Source of the DNA: Lewinella sp. IMCC34183
Lineage (GTDB): Bacteria; Bacteroidota; Bacteroidia; Chitinophagales; Saprospiraceae
Assembly: GCF_003390915.1 (NCBI RefSeq)
Contig: NZ_QMEM01000003.1
Span: 248,001-312,000, forward strand
Direction of reading: 5' to 3'
DNA: 64,000 bases
Shown here: positions 38,694 to 48,123 of the stretch, piece by piece
How positions within the stretch are numbered: the stretch's first letter is position 1
How the letters are laid out: each line of letters opens with the position of its first letter
Program-made: the position numbers and the translations under genes
Notes under the pieces: generated by a model
The model's input: the letters and a program-made list of their open reading frames with translations, nothing else
The model's database searches: none
What the model was told of the DNA's origin: nothing

Positions 38694-40928
38694 CTAGCGG
38701 GTGACGATCAGCCGCTGCGCCGCGAGCCCCGTAGCCGCTTCAACCTGTACGGTATATACGCCGGGGAGCACGCCCGTCAGGTCGGCGGTGAAGGAAGACC
38801 GGCCCGCCGCCCGGTATTCGCGCACTACCCGGCCCGCCGCGCCGATGACGCGGATGCGCTGCACCCGCGTGCCCGGCAGATCGGCCAGGTAAATCAATCC
38901 CGCCGTGGGGTTGGGGGCCAGCGAGAAGCGGAAATCTGCCGGGCGTGGCGGTCCGAACACCCCCGTCGTGGCCCGGGCGGGCAGGTCCGAGCGGTAGTAG
39001 GTGACGCCCCCGCGCTGGTTACCCAGGACGAAATCCACCTGAGCGTCGCCGTCGAAGTCCGCCACCGCGGGCGCGGAATACCCGCCGACGTCGAGGCCCG
39101 CCACCGTATCGCTCAGCGCCGTGAAGGGGACCGTGTAGTCGCTGAAGCGGTACGCCTCCAGGGTGCCCGCGCGGTTGCCCGTGACCAGCAGAAAGTCGTC
39201 TTCGTAGGGAAGTACGACCGGGCTGGGGTACCCGGTGGAGAAGCCCGGCCGGTTAGTATTGATCCCGCCCAGCTGCTCGATGTTGACGGCTGCCTTGGGG
39301 TCGGCATCGAAGGCCGGGAAGCCCTGGGAGCCGGTGTTGCGAAAGAAGCGGATGCGGCCGTCGTAGCCGCCCACCACCAGGTCCATCAGGCCGTCGCGGT
39401 TGAGGTCGGCCAGGTAGGGAGTGGACTGCTGCCCCGCGTCGAGGCCCTGAAAGTCGAAGACCGGCGCGGCGAAGGTGGCGGGCCGCCCGGGGCCGGCGGT
39501 GTTTTCGAGGTAGATGAGTCCGCCGCGCCGCTCTCCGATCACGGCGTCCACGTCGCCGTCGCCGTCCAGGTCGCCAAAGGCGGGCGCGAAGCCCGAGAAC
39601 GTGGACTGGTACTGCGACAGGCCGAGGAAATCATCGTCGGCCAGCTCGAAGGCGGGGGCGCCACCCGGCGGCGTGACGTTGCGCAGCAGGCGCAGGCGGC
39701 TATTGATGCGGTTGTCCTGGCTGTAGTCCTCGGCGTTGCCGACGACCAGGTCGGGCCGTCCGTCGGCATCGTAGTCGAAGGCCGCGGGGCGTGATCCGGT
39801 CCCGAAGTCAAGGCTCTGGCGCACGAGCAGCTGGCTGTCCCGGAAGACGAAGTCCGGGGCGGCATCCGTACCCACGTTGCGGTAGTACCAGCCTACGTTC
39901 ACGTCCTCGGCGTTCAAAGTCTGGCTGGGGCTGGCCACGAGGTCGCGGGCGCCGTCGCCGTCGATGTCCAGGTGGTAGGCCCCGGGGAAGAAGGGAATAT
40001 TGGCGACCACGCCGTCGGAGTTCCAGGTCGGATCCTGGGCGTCGATGTAGGCCCGCTCGGGGGTACCGCCATTATAACCGAGCACGAGGTACTCGAAGGA
40101 AATGTCGCCCAGCATGATGTCCTTGACGCCGTCGCCGTCGTAGTCCAGCGTAAGTACGGTGGAGCCAGAGTGGCGCGATTCCACCGGCGTGCCGGGGTGC
40201 AGGGTGAGCGCGCACTGCCCGGGGCCGGAGGCCAGGTCCAGGGCGGTGGTGAGCCCGCTCTCGAAAAACCCGCCCCAGCATTCTTCCTCGAGGGTGTAGA
40301 TCAGGGTATCACGTCCGAAACCGCGCTCCACGCTCTGGTTGCGGAAGTACTCCACGTAGCCGCCGGCCACGCTGAAGGTGAGGATATCGAGGTCGCCGTC
40401 GCCGTCGATGTCGTCGACCGCCGGGTAGTCGATGTTGGTGATGAAGAGCGGGATGGTGCCGTTGTTGAATGGGTAGCGAATACCGGCGTAGGTAGGCGTT
40501 GGCGGGAAGGTAAGCAGGTTGTCGCCGTCGCGCAGCCCCCGGAAGATGCGCAGCCCGTCGTTGGCGGCCGAGTAGGTGAAGAGGTCGTCGGTCCCGTCGC
40601 CGTCGTAGTCGCGCAGGATCACCCACCCGGTGAGGTCGTCGGGAAAGCCGGCCGTCAGCTCCGGGGCGGGAACGTAGTCGCCGGCGCCGTCGCCCTGCAG
40701 GGCTACCTGGGCATCGCCGGCCCGGTCGAAGAGGTAGAGGTCGTCGATGCCGTCGCCGTCCAGGTCGGTGGTCATCCACTGCGGCGCGTTGAGCCCGCCC
40801 AGCCAGGCCAGGGGCAGGGACGCGCCGGCCCGGTCGGTCACCGCCGGCTGGGCGGGGGTGAGGGCGAACTGGGCGGCCAGCAGGCACGGCAACGGGAGGA
40901 GACAGGCGAGGAGACAGGTACGGTTCAT
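38694..40928 (-). CDS. FG-GAP repeat protein with type IX secretion sorting domain
   Basis: The ATG at 40928 gives a signal peptide (MNRTCLLACLLPLPCLLAAQ); the longer frame to 41111 lacks one. The 744 residues hold repeated calcium-binding FG-GAP/VCBS motifs: DLDGDGIDDLYLFD, DYDGDGTDDLFT, DIDGDGDLDILTF, DYDGDGVKDIMLG, DYDADGRPDLVVG, DLDGDGDVDAVIG and DLNRDGLMDLVVGG. The last about 75 residues (FSLAPNPTAGLIYLADLPGTRV... to GVYTVQVEAATGLAAQRLIVTR) form the C-terminal sorting domain used by the Bacteroidota type IX secretion system. The product is expected outside the cell or on its surface, as a propeller-like adhesin or binding protein. No enzyme motif was seen. Confidence 0.9.
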   Translation of the reverse strand: MNRTCLLACLLPLPCLLAAQFALTPAQPAVTDRAGASLPLAWLGGLNAPQWMTTDLDGDGIDDLYLFDRAGDAQVALQGDGAGDYVPAPELTAGFPDDLTGWVILRDYDGDGTDDLFTYSAANDGLRIFRGLRDGDNLLTFPPTPTYAGIRYPFNNGTIPLFITNIDYPAVDDIDGDGDLDILTFSVAGGYVEYFRNQSVERGFGRDTLIYTLEEECWGGFFESGLTTALDLASGPGQCALTLHPGTPVESRHSGSTVLTLDYDGDGVKDIMLGDISFEYLVLGYNGGTPERAYIDAQDPTWNSDGVVANIPFFPGAYHLDIDGDGARDLVASPSQTLNAEDVNVGWYYRNVGTDAAPDFVFRDSQLLVRQSLDFGTGSRPAAFDYDADGRPDLVVGNAEDYSQDNRINSRLRLLRNVTPPGGAPAFELADDDFLGLSQYQSTFSGFAPAFGDLDGDGDVDAVIGERRGGLIYLENTAGPGRPATFAAPVFDFQGLDAGQQSTPYLADLNRDGLMDLVVGGYDGRIRFFRNTGSQGFPAFDADPKAAVNIEQLGGINTNRPGFSTGYPSPVVLPYEDDFLLVTGNRAGTLEAYRFSDYTVPFTALSDTVAGLDVGGYSAPAVADFDGDAQVDFVLGNQRGGVTYYRSDLPARATTGVFGPPRPADFRFSLAPNPTAGLIYLADLPGTRVQRIRVIGAAGRVVREYRAAGRSSFTADLTGVLPGVYTVQVEAATGLAAQRLIVTR

Positions 40929-41044
40929 GGGCGACGGCAGTACAAGGTACGCCCACCGGGGCCGCCGGGTTGTCCGCCGGCGGGCCGCGACCGTATTTTC
41001 GGGTGGGGATGCCCTGGCGTATATTGGCGCGTCAAGCCCCCCGT

Positions 41045-42994
41045 ATGCCCGCTCCCGCCCGCCTAGTCCTCCTGTTTCTGCTTTGTTGGTTTGCCGCTGA
41101 TCTTGGCGCACAGTACCGGATGAGCCCGCGCGAGGGCGGCCTCTTCGTGGAGGGCGCGGACGCGGGTGCCACGTTCACCGTGAACGGGGAGGAGATCGTG
41201 GCTACGCCCGTCGGGGAAGGATTGCTGCTGGCCGTCGAGCCGGGCGTTCAGCTCATCCGGTCGGGGGAGCGCACTGAACTCTACCACCTCAGCGCGGAAG
41301 AGGGGCCCGACCAGCTACGGCGGATCCCGCTGTGGCTGTCTGTCCTCCCGCCCCTCATCGCGATCGGTCTGGCGCTGATCTTCAAGGAGGTGATCGTCTC
41401 GCTCTTTGCCGGGATCTGGGTGGGGGCCTTCATCGCCGGGGGGCTGCGCTTCGAGTGGTTCCTGGGGATCTTCCGGTCGCTGATGACCACCATCGACACC
41501 TACATCATCAATTCCCTCAACGACGCCGGCCACCTGTCCGTCCTGGTGTTCAGCCTCATGATCGGCGGCATGGTCGCCATCATCAGCCGCAACGGCGGCA
41601 TGGCCGGCGTGGTCCAGCGCATGTCTGTCTACGCCACCAATCCGCGGCGCGGGCAGTTCGTCACCTGGCTGCTCGGGGTGGCGATCTTCTTCGACGACTA
41701 CGCCAATACCCTGATCGTCGGCAACACGATGCGGTCGGTGACCGACAAGTTCCGCATCAGCCGGGAAAAGCTGGCCTACATTGTCGACTCCACGGCCGCG
41801 CCCGTGGCCTCGGTGGCCTTCATCACGACGTGGATCGGCGCCGAGCTCGGCTACATCGGCGACGGCATCGAGCAGGTCGATCACTTCGCCACTACCACCC
41901 CGTATGCGGTATTCATCGAGTCGCTGAAGTACAGCTACTACCCCATCCTCACCCTCGCCTTCATCCTGTACCTGATCTACCAGCGCCGCGACTTCGGGCC
42001 CATGCTGGCCGCCGAGCTGCGCGCCCGCACCACGGGCGTCGTAAAGGCCACGGGCGTCGAGCAGGACGCGGCCAGCGAGCAGGAGGACCTGACGCCCGTG
42101 CGCGGGGCTCCGCTGCGGGCGCGCAACGCCGCCATACCCGTGTTCGTGGTGGTGGTCATGACGATCATCGGGCTGGTCGATACCGGCCTCATCAGCCTGC
42201 ACCAGGGGCTGGAGAACCCGCCGGGCACCAGCGACTGGGGTGCGGTGTGGGCATCGCTGGAGGGCAACTTCTTCGTCAAGCTCGGACTCATCATCGGGGC
42301 CGCGGATAGCTACGTGGCGCTGCTCTGGGCCAGCATGAGCGGGGTGCTGGCGGCCATGATCCTGACGATCTCCCAGCGCATCATGAACATCGAGCAGACC
42401 ATCGGTTCGCTCACTTCCGGCTTCAAGGCCATGTTCTCGGCGGTGATGATCCTCACCCTGGCCTGGGCCCTGGCCCTGACGACCGAGGAATTACACACCG
42501 CCACCTTCCTGGTAGAGCTGCTGGGCGACGCCCTCAACCCCTACTTCATCCAGCCCGTCATCTTCGTGCTGGCCGCCCTGATCAGTTTCTCGACCGGCTC
42601 CAGCTGGAGCACCATGGCGATCCTCTATCCCATCGCTATCCCGCTCACCTGGACGGTCGCCATGAATAACGGGTGGGCCGAGCCGGACGCGGCGGGGCTG
42701 TTCTACAACATCATCAGTACCGTACTCGCCGCCAGCGTGCTCGGCGACCACTGCTCGCCCATCTCGGACACCACGATCCTGTCCAGCCTGGCCTCCGACT
42801 GCAACCACATCGACCACGTCCGTACCCAGCTGCCTTACGCCCTCACGGTCGGCTCCGTCGCCATGGCGTGTGGCTTCCTCTCTACCGTTCTCGGCGGTGG
42901 CTGGCTGGTATGCCTGTCCCTGATGGCCGGGGGACTGATCCTGCTCTTCTTTGTGGTGAAGACCGTAGGCAAGACCATGCAGATGGACGACTAG
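41045..42994 (+). CDS. NhaC-type Na+/H+ antiporter with N-terminal periplasmic domain
   Basis: The ATG at 41045 begins a signal-like helix, MPAPARLVLLFLLCWFAADLGAQ. About 65 residues follow that look like a small beta domain (AGATFTVNGEEIVATPVGEGLLLAVEPGVQLIRSGE), reminiscent of PEGA-type repeats. The transporter proper starts near residue 85 and has about eleven membrane helices. Family motifs include GVAIFFDDYANTLIVGNTMR, DSTAAPVASVAFITTWIG and SFSTGSSWSTMAILYPIA, then GDHCSPISDTTILSS, as in NhaC-like antiporters. It exchanges sodium (or possibly another solute) for protons in the inner membrane. The extra N-terminal domain is unusual for the family. Its 3' end meets the convergent GT39 gene one base apart. 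Confidence 0.9.
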   Translation: MPAPARLVLLFLLCWFAADLGAQYRMSPREGGLFVEGADAGATFTVNGEEIVATPVGEGLLLAVEPGVQLIRSGERTELYHLSAEEGPDQLRRIPLWLSVLPPLIAIGLALIFKEVIVSLFAGIWVGAFIAGGLRFEWFLGIFRSLMTTIDTYIINSLNDAGHLSVLVFSLMIGGMVAIISRNGGMAGVVQRMSVYATNPRRGQFVTWLLGVAIFFDDYANTLIVGNTMRSVTDKFRISREKLAYIVDSTAAPVASVAFITTWIGAELGYIGDGIEQVDHFATTTPYAVFIESLKYSYYPILTLAFILYLIYQRRDFGPMLAAELRARTTGVVKATGVEQDAASEQEDLTPVRGAPLRARNAAIPVFVVVVMTIIGLVDTGLISLHQGLENPPGTSDWGAVWASLEGNFFVKLGLIIGAADSYVALLWASMSGVLAAMILTISQRIMNIEQTIGSLTSGFKAMFSAVMILTLAWALALTTEELHTATFLVELLGDALNPYFIQPVIFVLAALISFSTGSSWSTMAILYPIAIPLTWTVAMNNGWAEPDAAGLFYNIISTVLAASVLGDHCSPISDTTILSSLASDCNHIDHVRTQLPYALTVGSVAMACGFLSTVLGGGWLVCLSLMAGGLILLFFVVKTVGKTMQMDD

Positions 42995-42995
42995 G

Positions 42996-44489
42996 CTACC
43001 GCGGGGCGGCCAGCCGGTAAACCCGTACCTCGCCGCGGCTCAGCAGCAGGCTGTCGAGGTACACCCGTACCTCCGGATTCTCGTCGATGGCGCGGGTATT
43101 GGAGTATAAGTGAGTGGCCCCGTAGTTTTCGACCATATCCCCGATCCAGGCCGGCCGCAGGCTGTTACCGGCGAAAATGTAGCCCTGCTTGCGGATTAGC
43201 CAGGTGAAGATCGTCGCGGTATTGTCGTTAACTACGATGACCCGGGCGTCGTCGTCGACGGCGGCGCGCAGCTCGTCCTGGTAGGCGAATACGTCCCGGA
43301 ATTCCCCGTAGCGGTAGCTCATCGACACGTCCCAGTAGCCCTGCCGCAGGCTGTAGGCCGTGAGCGGGGCCGCGACCACGGCGGCGGCCACCAGGAACTG
43401 ACCGATCCCGGCGCGGCTGCGGGCGGCGGTCCACTGCACCACACGACCGGCCCCGGCGCAGACCACGATGTACATCCACGGCAGGAGGGGCAGCAGGTAG
43501 TAGTCGTGTACGGTGGTGATGGTGTTCCACTGCAGCACCACGTAGAGCACCGTCATCAGGGCCAGGGCCCACACGTAGCGGGCGTAGGGTACGGTCACCC
43601 GCCGCGCCGCCGGCACGAATACCCCCAACAGGAAGAAGGCCCACACGGCGGGCGACAGCAGGTCGTAGGACAGGTACTGCTGGTAGAAGTAGCGCAGGAT
43701 CGCGAGGTCCTGGGCCGACGTATTGGTGTTGCCGAAGATGCCGTACAGGGCCGGACTGCTCTTCCAGGTGGGCATCACCCAGGCGTACCAGGCCAGGGCC
43801 GGGCTGACGAGCAGCAACTGGATACCGGCGAAGGCGAACAGTTTGCCCAACGGACGCCGGCCGGTGAGCAATTCCACCAGGAAGTACACGATGGAAACAA
43901 TGGAAAACATCAGGAAGGGCAGCTTCGCCAGGGTGCACAGCAGCAGGGCCAGTCCCGCTCCCGCCAGGTAGGTCAGTGCCCGGTAGCGGAAGTAGGCAAA
44001 GATCAGGTAGAGGTACCAGATCCCGGCCGCCAGGGCCAGCAGGTCGGGCTGCACGTTGACCGTATAGAAGTAGAACAGCGGGGAGAACTGCAGCAGTACC
44101 GTGCCCGCCAACGACAACCAGGCCGCGAAGCCCATCACGCGCAGCAGCCGGTAGAAGGCAAACAGGCCGAAGACACCGATAAGCCACACCGCCAGGCGGG
44201 CCACCAGCACCTCGCGGCCCGTCAGGCGCACGACCTGGGCGATGGCCCACTGCATGACCGGGAACTCCAGCCGCAGGATGTTGCTTTCCCCGTTCCACTC
44301 GCTGTCGCGGGGGTTCAGGATATCGTTGTCGTGGTAGGTGAAATTGTAGACGTTCCACATCGTCTGTGACTGCCGCCAGTTGTGGTGGCCCTGTATCTCG
44401 AGGGGGAAGATCGACCAGTGCAGCAGGAGGCTGACCACTAGGCTCAGTCCGAAAGCGAGCGGGACGGCGGTACGGGGGGGAAAGGTCAC
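42996..44489 (-). CDS. GT39/ArnT-like membrane glycosyltransferase
   Basis: The GTG start at 44489 is supported by the TACCTTTG box exactly 4 bases upstream (44494-44501). The 497-residue protein begins with a membrane helix followed by an acidic first loop HHNWRQSQTMWNVYNFTYHDNDILNPRD, the usual site of the metal- or substrate-binding Asp in the dolichyl-phosphate mannosyltransferase/ArnT fold. About ten further membrane helices follow to residue 380. The C-terminal 110 residues are soluble (VIVVNDNTATIFTWLIRKQGYIF...). Such enzymes transfer a sugar from a lipid-linked donor to protein, lipid A or glycans on the periplasmic side. The acceptor is not known. It is probably its own unit. Confidence 0.8.
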   Translation of the reverse strand: MTFPPRTAVPLAFGLSLVVSLLLHWSIFPLEIQGHHNWRQSQTMWNVYNFTYHDNDILNPRDSEWNGESNILRLEFPVMQWAIAQVVRLTGREVLVARLAVWLIGVFGLFAFYRLLRVMGFAAWLSLAGTVLLQFSPLFYFYTVNVQPDLLALAAGIWYLYLIFAYFRYRALTYLAGAGLALLLCTLAKLPFLMFSIVSIVYFLVELLTGRRPLGKLFAFAGIQLLLVSPALAWYAWVMPTWKSSPALYGIFGNTNTSAQDLAILRYFYQQYLSYDLLSPAVWAFFLLGVFVPAARRVTVPYARYVWALALMTVLYVVLQWNTITTVHDYYLLPLLPWMYIVVCAGAGRVVQWTAARSRAGIGQFLVAAAVVAAPLTAYSLRQGYWDVSMSYRYGEFRDVFAYQDELRAAVDDDARVIVVNDNTATIFTWLIRKQGYIFAGNSLRPAWIGDMVENYGATHLYSNTRAIDENPEVRVYLDSLLLSRGEVRVYRLAAPR

Positions 44490-44493
44490 CGCC

Positions 44494-44501
44494 CAAAGGT
44501 A
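44494..44501 (-). promoter_or_regulatory. -7 box (TACCTTTG) 4 bases before the GT39 start
   Basis: TACCTTTG-GGCG-GTG on the minus strand supports the GTG at 44489 as the start and predicts a leaderless mRNA. Confidence 0.6.
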
Positions 44502-44556
44502 AAGCGGGATGATCGGCCGGCGGGTGATAACCGTTCGCCGTACGGCCTATCCGGGT

Positions 44557-45483
44557 TCAGCTTACGAGGTAGCCATGGCTGATCGCCAGTTCCTCGGCGG
44601 TATAGCCCGAGAAGGCATCGCTCACCGACGTGGCCCGCACCGCACCTGCGTCCCCCGCCACCACTTCCTCCTCCCGCACGGGGATGCCGAGGTCGGTGTA
44701 CAGATCGCGGTAGTCGCGCCAGCGCAGGCGGTTCTGCGGCTGGATGTCGTTGTCGATACGGGCCCACTGCCGGTCGCTGTAGCGCAGGAAGTGGTAGATG
44801 TCGATGCCCGCGTCCAGATGGGCGAAGTGGTCCGAGAGATCGATGAAGTGGCTCATGACGCCGTCCGGCTTCCAGACCCGGCGGAATTCGGCCAGGATGC
44901 TGCGCAGGACGGGTGCGTGGACGTGCTCGAAGGTGTTATTGGAGCAGATGAAGTCGAAGTGGTCGTCGGGAAAATCGAGCCGCGTAGCATCCATCACCAG
45001 GGCGCGCAGGTGCAGGCGGGCGCTGATCTCGGCCTGATTGAGGGTGTCGCCCGCGGGCCCGCACAGTTCGCGGAGGGTGGCGAGCCGGTCGGGCCGGGGG
45101 TCGGATAGGTAGGGTTGCAGGCGGCCCGAATCGTGGTAGTCGAGGATGCGCCGCAGGGCGATCAGCTGCCGCTCGCGGTTCATCCAGCTGCGGATGTCGA
45201 CGGAGACCACCTCCCGGAAGCCGGCCAGGAAGAGCAGGGCCGGCACGATGGGGTACCAGCCGGTACCGAGTTCGAGGGCCATGGCTTCGGCGGGCGGCAC
45301 GGTGCCGTAGCGGGCGTAGTACTTCAGGTGGTCGCGGGCGGCCTCCAGCTTGTAGCGGAAGTGCCGGTCGTCGAGGTCGACCCCGCGGGTCACGTACTTC
45401 TGAAAGAAGAAATTGACCTGTTCCTTGTACGGCAGGAAGGAGATTGCCTTCTGTACCACCGCTTTGAGCCACCACTTCGCCAT
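44557..45483 (-). CDS. SAM-dependent class I methyltransferase
   Basis: The ATG at 45483 overlaps the rsgA stop (TGATG), a sign of translational coupling; the longer frame runs into rsgA. Of 308 residues, a helical N-terminus (MAKWWLKAVVQKAISFLPYKEQVNFFFQKYV) leads to a Rossmann domain with motif I AMALELGTGWYPIV, acidic strand VVSVDIRSW and motif IV FDFICSNNTFEHV. A LRSILAEFRRVWKPDGVMSHFIDLSDHF segment then completes the fold. It resembles sugar- or lipid-modifying methyltransferases found near cell-envelope genes. Substrate is unknown. The downstream GT39 gene is 67 bases away and has its own box. Confidence 0.88.
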   Translation of the reverse strand: MAKWWLKAVVQKAISFLPYKEQVNFFFQKYVTRGVDLDDRHFRYKLEAARDHLKYYARYGTVPPAEAMALELGTGWYPIVPALLFLAGFREVVSVDIRSWMNRERQLIALRRILDYHDSGRLQPYLSDPRPDRLATLRELCGPAGDTLNQAEISARLHLRALVMDATRLDFPDDHFDFICSNNTFEHVHAPVLRSILAEFRRVWKPDGVMSHFIDLSDHFAHLDAGIDIYHFLRYSDRQWARIDNDIQPQNRLRWRDYRDLYTDLGIPVREEEVVAGDAGAVRATSVSDAFSGYTAEELAISHGYLVS

Positions 45484-46457
45484 CAGACCTTGCGCCTTTC
45501 CCAGTAGTTCTGCCCCTCCACCTCTTCCAGTATCTGGAGGTAGGAGTAGTAGCGAAGGTCGGTGACGCGGTCGTCGCCCTCTTCCACCGATTCCTTGACG
45601 GCGCAGCCGGGCTCGTTGCGGTGCAGGCAGGAGCCGCCGAAGCGGCATTCCTCGCTCAGGGCGAAGATCTCGCGGAAATTGTGGGCCACGTCCTGCGGCT
45701 TCAGGTAATTGAAGCCCAGGGTCTTGATGCCCGGCGTGTCGATCAGCTCACCGCCGAAGCTGAGCTGGAAGAGCTCGGCGAAGGTGGTCGTGTGCTGCCC
45801 CTTGCCGGTATAGTCGGAGAGCTCGCCGGTGCGCAGCTCGAGGCGGGGCTCCACGGCGTTGACCAGGGTGCTCTTGCCTACGCCGCTCTGCCCGCTGAGG
45901 AGGTTGCGTTTGCCCTCCATGAGGTGGCGCAGTTCCTCGATGCCCTGCCCGGATACGGCGCTGACGAGCAGCACGGTGTAGCCGATGTCGGTGTACAGGT
46001 CGTGGATCACCTGGTAGGTTTCCATCTCGTCCTCCCCGTAGCGGTCGGCCTTGTTGACCACGATGATGGTGGGGATGCCGAAGGGCTCGGTCATCAGCAG
46101 GAAGCGGTCGATGAAGCCCAGCTTCACCCCGGGGTCGATGATGGTGGTGATGAGGATGGCCTGGTCGACGTTGCTGGCCAGCAGGTGAAGGTCGTGCTTG
46201 CGCCGGGGGCTCTGCCGCACCACGTAGTTGCGGCGGTCGGCGATGGCGCGGATGGCGCCGGTCTCGGCATCGCTGCCGGTCTCTACTTCGACCGATACCC
46301 GGTCGCCGACGGCGATGGGATTGGTGAGGTTGAGGTCGTCCAGCCGGAATTTACCGGCCACGCGGCAGCGCAATTCGCGGTCGCCCCCGGGGGTGGGTGC
46401 GTCCAGGAGAACGTTGTACCAGCTGCCGGTGGATTTAACTACGGTGCCTTCGATCAT
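45483..46457 (-). CDS. rsgA: Ribosome small-subunit biogenesis GTPase
   Basis: This circularly permuted GTPase has the order G4-G1-G3: NKADRYG first (about 135-141), then P-loop GQSGVGKSTLVNAV (about 191-204), then DTPGIKTLG. The N-terminal OB fold (1-80, VKSTGSWYNVLL) binds RNA, and the C-terminal zinc region has Cys-x-x-x-x-x-Cys-x-His and a further Cys (ECRFGGSCLHRNEPGCAV). RsgA acts in 30S maturation. The 324-residue length is normal. The methyltransferase gene starts inside its stop codon. The upstream region has CAACTTTG and GACCTTTA boxes, either of which could serve as the -7 element. Confidence 0.95.
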   Translation of the reverse strand: MIEGTVVKSTGSWYNVLLDAPTPGGDRELRCRVAGKFRLDDLNLTNPIAVGDRVSVEVETGSDAETGAIRAIADRRNYVVRQSPRRKHDLHLLASNVDQAILITTIIDPGVKLGFIDRFLLMTEPFGIPTIIVVNKADRYGEDEMETYQVIHDLYTDIGYTVLLVSAVSGQGIEELRHLMEGKRNLLSGQSGVGKSTLVNAVEPRLELRTGELSDYTGKGQHTTTFAELFQLSFGGELIDTPGIKTLGFNYLKPQDVAHNFREIFALSEECRFGGSCLHRNEPGCAVKESVEEGDDRVTDLRYYSYLQILEEVEGQNYWERRKV

Positions 46458-46560
46458 GCCCGGTAAAGGTCGCTAATTCGCCGCAAAGTTGCGGGTATTC
46501 CCGCCCCCGGGGTACAGTAGGCGGGGTTTTGGTCGTTGTCCCCCTGCATTCACTCACGCC

Positions 46561-48123
46561 ATGTTTCCGATCATGCCGCCGCGCGGAGGGGTACTTCGCC
46601 CCTTACTTTTCTTCCTGCTTTCCCTCCCGGTCGCCGCCCTGTGCGCCCAATCCGCCTACCTGCAACCCGTGGCGCGCAGCGGGGACCTGCTGCCGCGCGA
46701 CAACCGCGAGCCCTTCTACCCCACGGCCGTCGTACATACCGACTCCGCCGGCTTCCTCGTGCAGTACCACAACCGCGCGGGGTGCCGGGGCGACCTCGAC
46801 TGCTACCACTACCAGCTCGTGCAGGTGGCCCCCGACCTCGGAGCGAGCCGCCGCCTGGCGCCCGACCTTGGCGCGCGTGATCCCTCTTCCTTCCTCACCA
46901 TCAATCAGCTGGGCGGGCGCATCAACGTGTACTTCCGCGACCTCAATCCCCTGACCGGCCGGCGGGAATACGCCGCCCGCAGCTACGCGGCCACCGACCT
47001 ACGTGCGGCCGGACGGGAAAAGCCAGTAGGCTCCATTCTGGTCAGCAAGCATGGCCGCGCGGCGGGGGCCAACTTCCGGACCAACGACCGCACCGGCCGC
47101 CTCGCTACCCTGCTGCAGGACAAATCCGAGCGAAGCGACGCCTACGCCCCCGTGCGCGTCACCCTGTACGACAGCCTCCACCAGGTGGTCTGGGAACGCG
47201 GGATCGCTGCCGTGGGGGGCAATCCGAAACTCCGGATCACGGACGCTACCGTCCGCGACGACGACCAGGTAGCCGCCCTGGTCGAGTTCGGCGACAGCAA
47301 CGACCGCTACCTGTTGCTCATCGGTCCCGGGGGGGTTACGGAGCGGCGCATTGAGGTGCCCGGGGCCTCCGCGGTACTGCCCATGCTGGAATACGCCCAG
47401 GGGAACGTTCCGGACCTCTTCGTCTTCGGCAAGTACTATACCGAGGGTGCCGGGGTGCCCGCCGGCCTTTTCCTCCTGAAGTACGACCCGGCGGAGTTAT
47501 CCGATGTACGTACCACCCTCGTGCCCCTCAGTCAGGACGCAACGCAACAGGGACTGCGGCGGAGCGCGGGTGCGGTGGACGTACCCGCCCCCACCCTGCC
47601 CTACTTCAACCACGTCCGCTTCCTGCCGACCCCCGACGGCGGCGGCTACCTGGTCGGCAACACCTACGACTCCGAGTGGAAGGTCACCCCCCAACAGTCG
47701 TACCGCCGCGAACGCTACGGGGCGATCAGCGTGCTCCGGTTCACGCCCGGGGGCGAGTGCGGCTGGGTACGCAACCTGTACCGCGCGATCGACTGGCCGC
47801 AGGGCCTCACCATCCGCGAGCGCTTCGGCGCCCACCTGGTGGGTAATGACCTGGTCGTGCTCTTCAACTACGACGGGCACGGGGACCCGGTGACGGGAGA
47901 CGGCTTGCGCACCCTGACCTTCCTGCCGGATATGGCTGCGGCGATTTTCCGGCTCAGCCCGGAGAACGAGGTGCGGCGGCGGGACCTGCTGCCCTTTGAC
48001 GCGGAGAAGAGTATATTAGTACCTCCCGTATCGGTGCTCTCCGCCGACGGCAACGTACTGCACGCCGCGATCGAGAAACCCATGGGATTCCGTAAGATCT
48101 ATACGTATACCCTCGACTGGTGA
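46561..48123 (+). CDS. Secreted protein of unknown function, probable beta-propeller
   Basis: The ATG at 46561 (MFPIMPPRGGVLRPLLFF) is chosen; MPPRGG at 46573 is nearly as good. A signal peptide ends near AALCAQS. The mature 490 residues are rich in short beta segments, with repeated patterns such as AVVHTDSAGFLVQYH, FLTINQLGGRINVYF, LYDSLHQVVWERGI and VRFLPTPDGGGYLVGNTY, spaced about 50-60 residues, as in a beta-propeller. No catalytic motif is visible and I do not recognise a family. It is coupled to the OsmC gene by a 4-base overlap (GTGA). Confidence 0.65.
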   Translation: MFPIMPPRGGVLRPLLFFLLSLPVAALCAQSAYLQPVARSGDLLPRDNREPFYPTAVVHTDSAGFLVQYHNRAGCRGDLDCYHYQLVQVAPDLGASRRLAPDLGARDPSSFLTINQLGGRINVYFRDLNPLTGRREYAARSYAATDLRAAGREKPVGSILVSKHGRAAGANFRTNDRTGRLATLLQDKSERSDAYAPVRVTLYDSLHQVVWERGIAAVGGNPKLRITDATVRDDDQVAALVEFGDSNDRYLLLIGPGGVTERRIEVPGASAVLPMLEYAQGNVPDLFVFGKYYTEGAGVPAGLFLLKYDPAELSDVRTTLVPLSQDATQQGLRRSAGAVDVPAPTLPYFNHVRFLPTPDGGGYLVGNTYDSEWKVTPQQSYRRERYGAISVLRFTPGGECGWVRNLYRAIDWPQGLTIRERFGAHLVGNDLVVLFNYDGHGDPVTGDGLRTLTFLPDMAAAIFRLSPENEVRRRDLLPFDAEKSILVPPVSVLSADGNVLHAAIEKPMGFRKIYTYTLDW

